Shown: positions 24,493-33,832, numbered from the stretch's first letter. The stretch: 64,000 nt of DNA from Catenulispora pinisilvae (GCF_015356865.1 NZ_JAAFZA010000010.1:33580-97579), one strand, 5' to 3'. Notes: a model not told the origin generated them from the sequence alone. Numbers and translations: made by a program.

Positions 24493-25380
24493 GTGGGCAA
24501 CACACTTCGTCACATGCTGAGCGGACCGGGCCACCTCCGGATCATGGGAGCGCACGACGGGCTGACCGCGAAGCTCGCCGAGAACGCCGGATTCGAGGCC
24601 ATATGGGCCGGCGGCCTCGGGATCTCCTCTTCCTACCTGGTCCCCGATGCCGGCCTGTTGACGATGACCGAGTTCGTCAACGCCGCCGCGCAGATGCGCG
24701 CCGCGTGCACGCTGCCGATCATCGCCGACGTGGACGCCGGATTCGGCGACGTCAACGTCGTACGCCGGATGGTGCGGCTCTACGAGGCGGCGGGGATCGA
24801 CGCGATCTGCATCGAGGACAAGCAGTATCCCAAGCGCAACAGCTTCCGCGGCGGCCAGCACTTGGAGGAGCCGCGGGCGTTCGCCCAGAAGATCGCGACC
24901 GCGAAGGCGGCCCAGCTCGACACCGATTTCGTCGTCGTCGCGCGGCTGGAGTCACTCATCGCCGGGGCCGGTATGGACGACGCGCTCTCGCGGGCCGAGC
25001 TCTACCATGACGCCGGCGCGGACGCGGTGCTCATCCACAGCCGGCTCTCCGACGCCGGCGAGATCCGGGAGTTCTGCCGGCGCTGGCAGGCCACGGGCCG
25101 GAATGTGCCCGTACTGTGCGTACCCACCACCTACGCGGGCACCACCGCGACGGAGCTGGGCGACATGGGGATCCGCGGCATCATCTACGCGAACCACGCG
25201 ATCCGGGTCTCCGTCAAGGCGGTCACCGAGGTGCTGGCGTCCATCGCCAAGCACGACTCGACGGCCCCGATCGAGTACTCGCTGGCCTCCTTGAGCGAGC
25301 TGTTCGGCCTGATCGGCATGAACGACGTGCTGAATGACGTGCCCTGGGAAGGGGCGTCCGACTCGGTCGAAGCGCGCTGA
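24493..25380 (+). CDS. pepM: Phosphoenolpyruvate mutase
   Basis: 295 aa, GTG start. The diagnostic PEP mutase loop EDKQYPKRNS is at residues 108-117 (EDK-x5-NS), which separates this enzyme from isocitrate lyases and other family members. Metal-site region IIADVDAGFGD is at 77-87. It converts phosphoenolpyruvate to phosphonopyruvate, creating the C-P bond; the unfavourable equilibrium is pulled by the decarboxylase at 19.3-20.4 kb. Its presence defines region B as a phosphonate cluster. The length is typical of the family; no fused nucleotidyltransferase domain is present. Confidence 0.96.
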   Translation: MGNTLRHMLSGPGHLRIMGAHDGLTAKLAENAGFEAIWAGGLGISSSYLVPDAGLLTMTEFVNAAAQMRAACTLPIIADVDAGFGDVNVVRRMVRLYEAAGIDAICIEDKQYPKRNSFRGGQHLEEPRAFAQKIATAKAAQLDTDFVVVARLESLIAGAGMDDALSRAELYHDAGADAVLIHSRLSDAGEIREFCRRWQATGRNVPVLCVPTTYAGTTATELGDMGIRGIIYANHAIRVSVKAVTEVLASIAKHDSTAPIEYSLASLSELFGLIGMNDVLNDVPWEGASDSVEAR

Positions 25381-25404
25381 GTCCTCGCCGAGGTCCTCAT
25401 CTTC

Positions 25405-26520
25405 ATGAGGATTTCGGCGCCCTCGCCATGCCCCGCGCTTCCGTCCCCACGATTCGAACAGCCGGCGAAACGGGAATCCGTGAAACTCAAGCGATACGAG
25501 CTGACCCCGCAGATGCGGGACTACGACGACATGAAGGACCCTGGCCAGCGTCATTACCTGCCCTATCTCATGTTCTTCCACCGCACCGACTTCGCGACCC
25601 AGGCGGTCAACACCGACCGGTCCGGCTTCCGGATCAGCACCGGACCCGGCGGGGCCAAGGCCTCGGCCGCCGGTCCGCTCCCGCCGGGGCCGGTCCGCAT
25701 CCTCGCGGGCGGCTCCACCGCCCTCGGTGTGGGCGCTAGCAGCGACTCGCACACGCTGTCCTCATTGTTGTGGAGCAAGTACGCGCCCTCGCGGCCGTGG
25801 CTGAATTTCGGCAGCTACTGCTTCACCCCGACGCAAGAGGTGCTGCTGCTCACGCTGTACCGCCACCTGCTCGGCGACATCGACGAGATCGTCATCTTCT
25901 CCGGGATCAACGCCGTGGTGGTGGCCAGGCTGCCCGAGTGGCAGCAGGGCGACCACGGTGCGTTCTTCTTCTGCGGCGACTACTTCACCAAGATGGAGGA
26001 GCTGCGGGAACAGAGCCGCGGAGGGTCCAGGCTCTTCGGCCGCCGATCGGGGTCGGACGGCGGCAGACCCACCGTCTCCACACTCGACGATGTGCGCCGC
26101 GACATGCCCACGGTGATCGACAGCGCTGCTGAGATGACGATCCGCCAGCTCGACCTTTGGCGCCGCATGGCCGGGCCGAATACGCGGATCTCCTATGTCC
26201 TGCAGCCGATGTCGCGATGGATGGGTAAGCGTCCCGCGCCGCAGGAGAAGACGCTGTTCGAGGAGAACGACCGGATGGCCGAGTTGGGCCCCTGGGACGA
26301 CGTCTACGGGGACATCGCCACGCAGGAGTTCGCGGAGGCGTACGCCAAGGCGCTCCGCGTCGGCTGCGAGCAGCAGGGTGTGCGCTTCTTCGACCTGAAC
26401 CCGGTCGTGGCCGCGGCGATCACCGATCAGGATTGGCTGTTCGTCGACCGCGTCCATTACAACGATGCCGGTCACGACCTCGTCGCCAGGATCACGGCGG
26501 AGGCGCTCGATCTCGCCTAG
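25405..26520 (+). CDS. SGNH/GDSL-type hydrolase or acyltransferase
   Basis: Up to 371 aa from the ATG at 25405; the GTG at 25480 (VKLKRYEL) is an equally possible start. Block I is ILAGGSTALGVGASS with Ser in the GDS position, an Asn lies in IFSGINAVVV (block III-like), and the Asp-His pair is in FVDRVHYNDAGHDLV (block V). The protein would hydrolyse or transfer an acyl group. It is the gene after PEP mutase, 24 nt later, so they share a transcript. Its stop codon TAG forms part of the CTAG flank of the MITE-like element that follows. Confidence 0.82.
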   Translation: MRISAPSPCPALPSPRFEQPAKRESVKLKRYELTPQMRDYDDMKDPGQRHYLPYLMFFHRTDFATQAVNTDRSGFRISTGPGGAKASAAGPLPPGPVRILAGGSTALGVGASSDSHTLSSLLWSKYAPSRPWLNFGSYCFTPTQEVLLLTLYRHLLGDIDEIVIFSGINAVVVARLPEWQQGDHGAFFFCGDYFTKMEELREQSRGGSRLFGRRSGSDGGRPTVSTLDDVRRDMPTVIDSAAEMTIRQLDLWRRMAGPNTRISYVLQPMSRWMGKRPAPQEKTLFEENDRMAELGPWDDVYGDIATQEFAEAYAKALRVGCEQQGVRFFDLNPVVAAAITDQDWLFVDRVHYNDAGHDLVARITAEALDLA

Positions 26521-26718
26521 TGACCCGGTTCGGAGATTCGTCGCCACAGCCAAACCGCCGGTCGAGAAGCAGAGGTGATGCGAATCGGTTCCAGCGCCGC
26601 GCTGGGCTGGCCGCCGGATCCTGGTTGGCTCCAAGGCCTGACCGGTGCGTCCAGCGTGGATGATGGGGCCACTGGGTTCTATTAAGTTCAGCGCGCGGCG
26701 AATCTCCGGACCGGGTCA
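26521..26718. mobile_element. MITE-like element with 23-25-bp inverted ends and CTAG flanks
   Basis: The left end TGACCCGGTTCGGAGATTCG and the right end (as complement TGACCCGGTCCGGAGATTCG) match at 19 of 20 positions and continue for a few more. Both sides are flanked by CTAG (26517-26520 and 26719-26722), the usual target context of IS630/Tc1-mariner elements, which duplicate TA. The inside (about 150 bp) has no plausible transposase gene. The insertion sits exactly at the TAG stop codon of the SGNH gene without disrupting it. Confidence 0.72.
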
Positions 26719-26796
26719 CTAGACCTTCATCCCGAATGAACGCACATTCTTAAGCTCCGCGAAGTGCGTGTGCTTGGTCCAAGACGGGGAGTTGCG

Positions 26797-29034
26797 ATGC
26801 CCACGAATGCGATGTCTGCCGGCGCGCGAGCGTCCGCCGCGCCCACGCCGGGCGGTGGTGGCGGTTCCGCTTTCCGGAGGATTTACGCCCGCGTGGCCGA
26901 CCCGGAGGCCTCCGTTCCCGCCGGCGAGTTGGTCGACGTGGTCCGTGCTGAGGTGTCGCGGTCGGCGGTCGGTGGTGAACAGCAGCTGGATACGTTGGTC
27001 CGTCAGGCCGCGCACTGGTCCACTACTTCGGCGGAGCACTTTGCGGCCTTGGGGAAGGACGCCGACGGCGAGGGCCGCCGGCTCCTGGCCCGGAGGGCAG
27101 CCCTGGGGTGGGCTCCGCTCGGACTCGCATCCGGGGCCTGGCTGCAATGGCTGACCAGCCCGGGATCCGGGGACGATCCGCTGTTCCTGCGGATCCTCGC
27201 GCTCTACGCGTCCGACATCGGCGTCGGCCACCCGGGTGCCGCCAGGGGGAGCGCCTACCTCGGCTTGCTGCGGCAGCTGCGGCTTTCGGAGAACGCCGTC
27301 CCCCTGGCTCGCCTGAACACCGATCCGCGCGTCAGTGACGAGGCGTTCCGTCTTCCGGCCTTGCTCTTGTTGATGAGCCGGCGCCCCGGCGATTTCTGCG
27401 CCGAACTCATCGGTGCGGACCTCTGCCTGCGTGCGGTGGCGTTTCCGCCGCCGCTCGTCCTTGTCAGACCTGAGGCACAGGCCGACTGGGAGGCGATCGA
27501 CTACTCGGGGACCCGAGGCGACGGCCTTTCGCCGACCGCGCAGTGTGCTGACATCGCCGAGGCTCTCATCCAGGCCGGACCGGCGTCGCAGGAACGGGTG
27601 TACGCGGGCTTCGCCTGGGCGCTGAGCGCTCTGCGCGGCCAGGTCGAGGCGTTGCACGACGAGCTGTCTGTCTCGCTCGACCCGACCTACGACATGGCGC
27701 AGCTGATGATGCTCCGTGCCAGGGAGGGCTCTGTGTATCACGGACAGGTGATGCTCGAAGAGCGGCCGGTGGCGGCGTGGCTGAAGGACTGCCTGCGTGA
27801 TCCGTACCCCTTCCTCGAAGTCCTGGCACGCAGCAGGCTGATAAAGCCGGGACGATCGGGCATCAGTCCTCTGATCAATGGTCTGGTCAGCGAACGCGGC
27901 CCGATGTTCAGGGTCTTCTCTCCGGACGACCTCGGCGTCATCAGCCGGTGGGTCGACTCTCTTCCGGCCGGAACCGGCCCGGGACGGGCCGCTCGCGACG
28001 AGGAGTCGACCGGTCCACGGCCCGTCCCGGGCCGGGAGGCCGAACCGGACCGGCTGGCACGGCTTCCGTTCCTGCTGACTTCCGCGCCGGTGGCCGGAAC
28101 CGGTCCGAGGGACCTGCGTGAGGCCTATCACGTGCTGATGGTGCGTACCGCCGGCGCAGACCTGCGCGATTGGAGCCTGCGTTATGTCACGGGATGGCTG
28201 GGCCGGACGCGGCATCGTATGGGCCCTGAGTCCGTGTCGCTGCCGCAGCGGTGGAAACCCGAGGGCTTGCGTCCCTGGCTCCAGGCGCAGCACGACGGAC
28301 ACGCCGAGCAGTTCGTTTTAAGTGCGGAAACCGAGCTGCCGTCGCGGGAGGCCGTGGTGGACGACGCCGTGCAGACGGCTCCGCTCACGTTGATCGACGG
28401 AAGCTGGCTTCAGGGCTTCACCGACTACGAGCTCGCGTCTTCGGGCATCGGCCACTCGCTGTTCGAGACCTACTGGGACGAGCTCGGCAACGGGGAGCCC
28501 AAGCTCAACCATCCCCTGATCTACCGTGAGGTCCTGAAGGGGATGGACGTCGACCTTCCGCCCACGGCGTCGCGGGAGTTCGCCAGGTGGCCCGGTTTCC
28601 GCGACACGTCCTTCGAGCTGCCCGTCTATTGGCTGTGCATCGGGCGGTTTCCGCGGACGTTCCTGCCCGAGGTGCTCGGCCTCAATCTGGCCATGGAACT
28701 GTCCGGCGTGGGCGGAACCTACCGCAGGGCGGCGATGGCGCTGCGCACGTACGGCTTCAACACCCGCTTCGTGGACATCCACAACACCATCGACAACGTT
28801 GCCACCGGGCATTCGGCGTGGGCGACCGACGCCGTCGACACGCTGATGTCGAGCCTGCCGGATTCCTCCGGGCCGGACGGGCGCTCCGAGGTCTGGGACC
28901 GGGTGCGCTCCGGGTACCGGTCGCTCAATCCGCCCCGTGGATTCCTGGCCCGCGGGGCCGGCCACCGGGCGGAGCGCCGGTGGCGGCATACGAAGGCGGT
29001 CACATCGGCAGGGGAGGAGTGCTTCGGTGTCTGA
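26797..29034 (+). CDS. Heme-oxygenase-like diiron (HDO) family protein with long N-terminal region
   Basis: 745 aa from ATG 26797, which has GGGGAG six nt upstream. Residues about 541-720 match the iron-containing redox enzyme family: FETYWDELGNGEPKLNHPL, NLAMELSGVGGTYRRA and FVDIHNTIDNVATGHSAWA supply the expected Glu/His/Asp ligands on the helices. The first ~540 residues are mostly helical and I do not recognise them. HDO enzymes use a labile diiron site for N-oxygenation, C-C cleavage or desaturation. The stop overlaps the carbamoyltransferase start, so the two are coupled. HDO family moderately sure, reaction unknown. Confidence 0.75.
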   Translation: MPTNAMSAGARASAAPTPGGGGGSAFRRIYARVADPEASVPAGELVDVVRAEVSRSAVGGEQQLDTLVRQAAHWSTTSAEHFAALGKDADGEGRRLLARRAALGWAPLGLASGAWLQWLTSPGSGDDPLFLRILALYASDIGVGHPGAARGSAYLGLLRQLRLSENAVPLARLNTDPRVSDEAFRLPALLLLMSRRPGDFCAELIGADLCLRAVAFPPPLVLVRPEAQADWEAIDYSGTRGDGLSPTAQCADIAEALIQAGPASQERVYAGFAWALSALRGQVEALHDELSVSLDPTYDMAQLMMLRAREGSVYHGQVMLEERPVAAWLKDCLRDPYPFLEVLARSRLIKPGRSGISPLINGLVSERGPMFRVFSPDDLGVISRWVDSLPAGTGPGRAARDEESTGPRPVPGREAEPDRLARLPFLLTSAPVAGTGPRDLREAYHVLMVRTAGADLRDWSLRYVTGWLGRTRHRMGPESVSLPQRWKPEGLRPWLQAQHDGHAEQFVLSAETELPSREAVVDDAVQTAPLTLIDGSWLQGFTDYELASSGIGHSLFETYWDELGNGEPKLNHPLIYREVLKGMDVDLPPTASREFARWPGFRDTSFELPVYWLCIGRFPRTFLPEVLGLNLAMELSGVGGTYRRAAMALRTYGFNTRFVDIHNTIDNVATGHSAWATDAVDTLMSSLPDSSGPDGRSEVWDRVRSGYRSLNPPRGFLARGAGHRAERRWRHTKAVTSAGEECFGV

Positions 29035-30865
29035 GCTGGTTCTCGGGATCTCGGCCTACTACCACGACAGTGCGGCGGCGATCGTGCGCGACGGAGTACC
29101 GGTCGCGGCGGCGCAGGAGGAGCGTTTCAGCAGGAAGCGGCACGACTCGTCGTTCCCCGCGCAGGCTGTCGGCTACTGCCTCGACGAACTGGGCGCTTCG
29201 CTCCAAGACGTCTCCGCGGTCGCCTACTACGAGGACCCCCGACTGAAGTTCCGCAGAGTGCTCGCCACGCTGGTGGGCGCCGCACCCACCAGCGTCACCT
29301 CCTTCCGCGATACGGTGCCTCGCTGGCTGGGCAAGGGCGGCAAGCTCCGTACGCTCGAGGTCGTCCGGGGGGAACTGGAGTCCCTGGACCGGGGAGCGGT
29401 GCCGGGCATCGTGGCCCGGCGGCATCACGAGTCCCACGCGGCCTCGGCCTTCTTCCCCAGCCCTTATCAATCCGCCGCCGTGCTGTGTGTGGACGGCGTG
29501 GGAGAGTGGGCCACGACGACCTTGTGGCACGGCCGGGGCACCGAGCTCACGGCGCTGGGCGAGATCCGCTTCCCGCACTCGCTCGGTCTGCTGTACTCCG
29601 CCTTCACCTATTTCTGTGGCTTCAAGGTCGACTCCGGTGAATACAAGCTCATGGGTCTGGCCCCATACGGCGTGCCCCGGTATGCGGACCTCATCAGGGA
29701 ACGGCTGATCGACATCAAGCCGGACGGTTCGTTCCACCTGGACATGCGCTACTTCGAATACCTGCGCGGGCACGTGATGACCGGTCGGGCGTTCGAGAAG
29801 CTCTTCGACGGACCGCGTCGCGAGGCGGAGGGACCGCTGACCCAGCGCGAATTCGACCTGGCGGCGTCCGTTCAGCAGGTCACCGAAGAGGTCATGCTGC
29901 GCCTTGCCCGCACCGCGCGGGAGCGCACCGGGGAATCCACGCTCTGCCTGGCTGGAGGCGTGGCGCTGAACTGTGTCGCCAACGGGAAGATCGTCGAGGG
30001 CGGGATCTTCGACGAACTGTGGATCCAGCCCGCCGCCGGCGATGCCGGGGGCGCGTTGGGGGCCGCTCTGGCCGTGGCGATGGAGCACGGAGCCGGACGC
30101 GACCACGTCGGCACCGGGCAGGACGCCATGTCCGGCGCGCTGCTCGGTCCCGCCTTCAGCGACGCCCAGATCGCCGAGTACCTGCGAGGCCGCGGGATCG
30201 CGCACCACCGCCTCGATCCGGCAGACCTGGTCGGCGACGTCGCGGCCGCACTGGCCGACGGGAAGATCGTCGGCTGGTTCCAGAACCGCATGGAGTTCGG
30301 CCCGCGCGCCCTCGGCGCCCGTTCCATCCTGGGCGATCCGCGCGATCCCGCGATGCAGTCGGCGATCAATCTCAAGACCAAGTTCCGTGAATCGTTCCGC
30401 CCGTTCGCGCCGGCGGTGCTGGCCGAGGACGCCAAGGACTACTTCGACCTCTCCCAGGAGAGTCCGTACATGCTCCTGGTGGCGCAGGTGGCCGCGGCCC
30501 GGCAACTGCCGGTGACCGACAGCGGTGCCACCGGCATCGACCTGCTCCACGTGCAGCGCTCCACCATTCCCGCCGTGACGCACGTCGACTGTTCGGCGCG
30601 GGTGCAGACGGTGTCCGCGGTCGGCAATCCCGGGTACCACGAACTGCTGTCCGCCTTCAAAGCCCGTACCGGCTGCCCGGTACTGGTCAACACGTCGTTC
30701 AACGTCCGCGGCGAGCCGATCGTGAACTCGCCGCACGACGCCTACACCTGCTTCATGCGGACCAACATCGACATGCTCGCCATGGGGAACTTCCTCCTGC
30801 ACAAGAGCGAGCAGCCCGCGTGGAGCGAGGAGGGTGACTGGCGTACGGAGATCCCCCTGGACTGA
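29027..30865 (+). CDS. Carbamoyltransferase (TobZ/NodU/HypF-type)
   Basis: 612 aa from the GTG at 29027, preceded by GGGGAGGAG; the open frame reaches further upstream into the HDO gene. N-terminal Kae1-like half: LGISAYYHDSAAAIV, HHESHAASAFFPSPY (metal histidines), VDGVGEWATTT. C-terminal half: FGPRALGARSILGDPRD and LVNTSFNVRGEPIVNSP. These enzymes transfer carbamoyl from carbamoyl phosphate through carbamoyl-AMP to a hydroxyl group. The phosphonate product, or a sugar on it, is therefore probably carbamoylated. Confidence 0.94.
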   Translation: MSELVLGISAYYHDSAAAIVRDGVPVAAAQEERFSRKRHDSSFPAQAVGYCLDELGASLQDVSAVAYYEDPRLKFRRVLATLVGAAPTSVTSFRDTVPRWLGKGGKLRTLEVVRGELESLDRGAVPGIVARRHHESHAASAFFPSPYQSAAVLCVDGVGEWATTTLWHGRGTELTALGEIRFPHSLGLLYSAFTYFCGFKVDSGEYKLMGLAPYGVPRYADLIRERLIDIKPDGSFHLDMRYFEYLRGHVMTGRAFEKLFDGPRREAEGPLTQREFDLAASVQQVTEEVMLRLARTARERTGESTLCLAGGVALNCVANGKIVEGGIFDELWIQPAAGDAGGALGAALAVAMEHGAGRDHVGTGQDAMSGALLGPAFSDAQIAEYLRGRGIAHHRLDPADLVGDVAAALADGKIVGWFQNRMEFGPRALGARSILGDPRDPAMQSAINLKTKFRESFRPFAPAVLAEDAKDYFDLSQESPYMLLVAQVAAARQLPVTDSGATGIDLLHVQRSTIPAVTHVDCSARVQTVSAVGNPGYHELLSAFKARTGCPVLVNTSFNVRGEPIVNSPHDAYTCFMRTNIDMLAMGNFLLHKSEQPAWSEEGDWRTEIPLD

Positions 30866-30904
30866 GTGTCCTGCCGGCTCACGAACCGCGAGGCTGTGAA
30901 AACG

Positions 30905-31033
30905 ATGGGCAAAATCCTGCTTTCCGTCGGCTACTTCCTGGTCGCCACCCCTGTCGGCTGGGCGAGCCGGCTCATCCACGACCCGCTGTCGCGGCGGCGC
31001 GACCGGCGAGCGCAGACCTACTGGTCCGCGTGA
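30905..31033 (+). CDS. 42-aa membrane peptide resembling the C-terminus of SxtJ
   Basis: Starts at ATG 30905 (an in-frame GTG lies at 30896). One hydrophobic segment (ILLSVGYFLVATPVGW) is followed by a basic tail SRLIHDPLSRRRDRRAQTYW. The order P-x-G, then R, DPL, RRR-D and YW matches the end of SxtJ-family membrane proteins, which commonly follow carbamoyltransferase genes. Full SxtJ is more than 100 aa, so this is a minimal form or a remnant that kept its reading frame. It starts 39 nt after the carbamoyltransferase, the usual position for SxtJ. Not in need of a frameshift to be read. Confidence 0.65.
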   Translation: MGKILLSVGYFLVATPVGWASRLIHDPLSRRRDRRAQTYWSA

Positions 31034-31074
31034 GCGTCTGTCCGACCGACTGAGAAGAACGAGGTGCGAGAACG

Positions 31075-32913
31075 TTGACCAGGCTCGATTCCGAACCTGA
31101 CGAGTACCGCGAGATCCGCGAGATCCGCGGGATCACCGGGGACTCAGGGCCCGACGACGTCCGGGTCGTCCTGTCCGAGGCCTGGCACGAGCTACTGGAC
31201 ATCGACGGCGTGAGTCCGGACAGCAACTTCTACTCCGAAGGCGGCACATCGGTGACCTCGATGCTGCTGCTGGCCAAGATGCTCGACAAGGGCTTCCAGG
31301 CGCGCTTGTCCGAGCTGATCGCCTGTAGGACGTTCGGAGAGCAACTCGCACTGTTCACATCGGCCCGTGCCGAGCAAGGCGAGGCGACTCAGGACAGTGT
31401 CCTGACTGCCAAGCAGGAACTACAGCTGGCGCGGATCAAGAAGCAGATCAAGGCGCGGGGCAGCGCCGACGCCAAGCCGGTCCCGCTCGTCCTGGAGATC
31501 AGCGGCGACGTCGACCACGACCTGCTCAGCCAGTCCCTGGTCGATCTGGTGCGTCGGCACGACGTGCTGACCACCGGCTTCATCGACAGCCACGGAGAGA
31601 TCGCCCCGACCCGGACTGACTTCGCGGACACCTGGAAGCCGGAACGAATGGACCTCACCGCGTTCTCGCGCCAGGAGGCCTTGGCGCGGATCTGGGCTCA
31701 CATCGGCGAGGTCGCGCAGGCGGGGCTGGCCTACGACACCACGCCGGTCATCCTGGGTGCCGTGGCGGCCGTCCGGTCGGACCTCACCTTCGCGGTCCTC
31801 GTGATCGACCACCTGGTGAGCGATGCGGAGTCCCTCGGAGTGCTGTACGAGGATCTGACTCAGATCTACTCCGCGAAGGTCGAGGGACGTCCGTCCGACC
31901 TCGCCGAGCAGCTGACGTCGGTGCACGCCGCCCCGGTCGAGAAGGAACGGTACGGTGCCGCCGGCTGGCCGACCCTGGCTGCGAAGTGGCGGGAGTACTT
32001 CGCGCAGTACCCCGAGCCGCCGGCGTTCGACCTGCTCGGGCCGGTGGGCTGCCGCGACTACGGGCAGAGCGTCCCGAGCGCCACCACCCTGACGAACTTC
32101 GTCGTTCCGGCTCAGACTGTGGCGAAACTCAAGGCGACCTACCGCCGGCTCGGGTTGTCGCCGTTGTCCGTCATGCTCGGCGCCATGTACCTCGCCGCTC
32201 ACATCGTGAGCGGCATGCGGGACATCTGCATCATCAATCCGCGCTCCCGGCGCAACGGTGCCGGCGAGATGCGCGTCGTCAACGACTTCGCCGAGCCGAC
32301 CGTCATCAGGGTGCGACCGTCGGGGGCGTCATGCCCGTGCCACCTGACCCTGGCCGAGGTCGCCGCCCTGGCGGCGGACAGCCAGGCGAGGGCGAGCGAA
32401 TTGGAGATGCCCCGCAAGGCGGTCATGGCGTTCTCCCAGGGCGGCGGCGCCCCGTCCAGCCCGTCCAGGGTGATGATCGGCTCCACCCTGCGCGCGGCCC
32501 GGGAAGACCAGAGCGGATCGATGGACGTCGCCGAGGCAAGAACCGACGTGAACGCCGTGCCGTGGTTGTGGTGCAACTACACGAAAACGGGTGTGTCCTC
32601 GCGGCCCATGGGCGAGGCGACGGCGACCTTCGTCGAGCAGGAGCTGGGCGGCGATCCCAACGTGTCCAACCTCATGGTCTTCATCGCTGACGACGACAAC
32701 GAGCTCGTCGTGAACATGGTCGTGCCGCACAAGCTGTATCCGCGAAGCGTTGTCTCCGAATTCGGGGAGACGCTGATGCTCGCCCTGGGCAGGTTCGCCG
32801 AGGATCCCGACCGTCCCATGGCGGCATCCGGCCCGGCACCGTGTACGGCGCGGGCCGAGCACAGACAGCTCCCTGACATGGTGGGCGCGCCCGCTATGAC
32901 ATCCCGCTCGTGA
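31075..32913 (+). CDS. PCP-condensation didomain NRPS protein
   Basis: 612 aa, TTG start at 31075 with GAGG upstream. Residues about 25-100 are a carrier domain with site FYSEGGTSVTSML (Ser at GGTS). Residues about 115-570 are a condensation domain; its active-site motif reads VIDHLVSDAESL, so the second His and the Asp of HHxxxDG are kept but the first His is Asp and the Gly is Ala. It probably forms an amide or ester between a PCP-bound residue and a phosphonate or amine. There is no adenylation domain here; the A domain at 15.8 kb may serve both carriers. Confidence 0.85.
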   Translation: MTRLDSEPDEYREIREIRGITGDSGPDDVRVVLSEAWHELLDIDGVSPDSNFYSEGGTSVTSMLLLAKMLDKGFQARLSELIACRTFGEQLALFTSARAEQGEATQDSVLTAKQELQLARIKKQIKARGSADAKPVPLVLEISGDVDHDLLSQSLVDLVRRHDVLTTGFIDSHGEIAPTRTDFADTWKPERMDLTAFSRQEALARIWAHIGEVAQAGLAYDTTPVILGAVAAVRSDLTFAVLVIDHLVSDAESLGVLYEDLTQIYSAKVEGRPSDLAEQLTSVHAAPVEKERYGAAGWPTLAAKWREYFAQYPEPPAFDLLGPVGCRDYGQSVPSATTLTNFVVPAQTVAKLKATYRRLGLSPLSVMLGAMYLAAHIVSGMRDICIINPRSRRNGAGEMRVVNDFAEPTVIRVRPSGASCPCHLTLAEVAALAADSQARASELEMPRKAVMAFSQGGGAPSSPSRVMIGSTLRAAREDQSGSMDVAEARTDVNAVPWLWCNYTKTGVSSRPMGEATATFVEQELGGDPNVSNLMVFIADDDNELVVNMVVPHKLYPRSVVSEFGETLMLALGRFAEDPDRPMAASGPAPCTARAEHRQLPDMVGAPAMTSRS

Positions 32914-33832
32914 GCGGCAGCAACTCCGCGAGGAGTTCCAGGTGATCGACGTCGCTCAGGTCGAGCACTTGCAGATAGATCGTGTCGGCACCGATCCCGG
33001 CGAACTCGGCGATCCGCTCGGCGATCTCGGCGGGCGTTCCGGCCAGTCCCCGGCGGCGCAGGTCCTCCGGCCGGTGTCCGATCGCCGCTGCCCGCCTGGC
33101 CAGTTCGGCGTCGTCCCGCCCGCAGCACACGATCTGCGCCGCCGAGTACACCATCGAGGCCGGCTCGCGACCGGCGGCGGCGCAGGCCTTCTGGACCCGG
33201 CCGAACGCCGCCGCCGTCTCCTGGACGTCGCAGAACGGCACGTTGAACTCGTCGGCGAAACGAGCCGCCAGCCGTGGCGTGCGCTTGGTGCCGAAGCCGC
33301 CGACCAGCAGCGGCGGCCGGGGCCGCTGCGCCGGCTTGGGCAGCGCGGGCGAGTCGGTCACGGTGTAGTGCTTGCCGGCGAAGGAATACCGCTCGCCTTC
33401 GGGCGTCTCCCACAGACCGGTGATGACCTCCAGCTGCTCCTCATAGCGCTCGAACCGTTCGCGCAGCTCGGGAAACGGGATGCCGTAGGCGGCGTGCTCC
33501 CCGTCGAACCATCCGGCGCCGAAGCCGAATTCGATGCGGCCGCCGCTCATCTGGTCGACCTGGGCCACGCTGACCGCCAGCGGGCCCGGGAAGCGGAACG
33601 TGGCGGGGCTCACCAGGGTCCCGAGCCGGATGCGCTCGGTCTCGCGGGCCAGGCCGGCCAGCGTGATCCAGGCGTCGGTCGGGCCGGGCAGCTCTCTGAC
33701 CGGTCCGCTGCTCAGGTAGTGGTCCGACCGGAAGAACCCGTCGAAGCCCAGGGCTTCGGTCGCCCTGGCGAGGGTCAGCAAAGTCGAGTAGTCCGCACCC
33801 CGATGCGGTTCAGTGAAGATTCGAAGTCGCAT
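32894..33832 (-). CDS. LLM-class oxidoreductase, probably F420-dependent
   Basis: 312 aa from the ATG at 33832 (MRLRIFTEPHRG); upstream in-frame codons are not conserved in type. Features: ALGFDGFFRSDHYL, RIRLGTLVSPATFR, VDQMSGGRIEFGFGAGWF and PPLLVGGFGTKRTPRLAAR match the TIGR03560-like F420 LLM proteins of actinomycetes. The 3' end overlaps the 3' end of the PCP-C gene by 20 bp (tail to tail). It diverges from the second TauD gene. Could reduce or oxidise an intermediate; may also be a bystander gene. Confidence 0.88.
   Translation of the reverse strand: MRLRIFTEPHRGADYSTLLTLARATEALGFDGFFRSDHYLSSGPVRELPGPTDAWITLAGLARETERIRLGTLVSPATFRFPGPLAVSVAQVDQMSGGRIEFGFGAGWFDGEHAAYGIPFPELRERFERYEEQLEVITGLWETPEGERYSFAGKHYTVTDSPALPKPAQRPRPPLLVGGFGTKRTPRLAARFADEFNVPFCDVQETAAAFGRVQKACAAAGREPASMVYSAAQIVCCGRDDAELARRAAAIGHRPEDLRRRGLAGTPAEIAERIAEFAGIGADTIYLQVLDLSDVDHLELLAELLPLTSGMS

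Noticed and set aside
29000..30979. 659-aa minus-strand open frame
   Set aside because: Shadow of the carbamoyltransferase in GC-rich DNA; no ribosome site and no recognisable domain.
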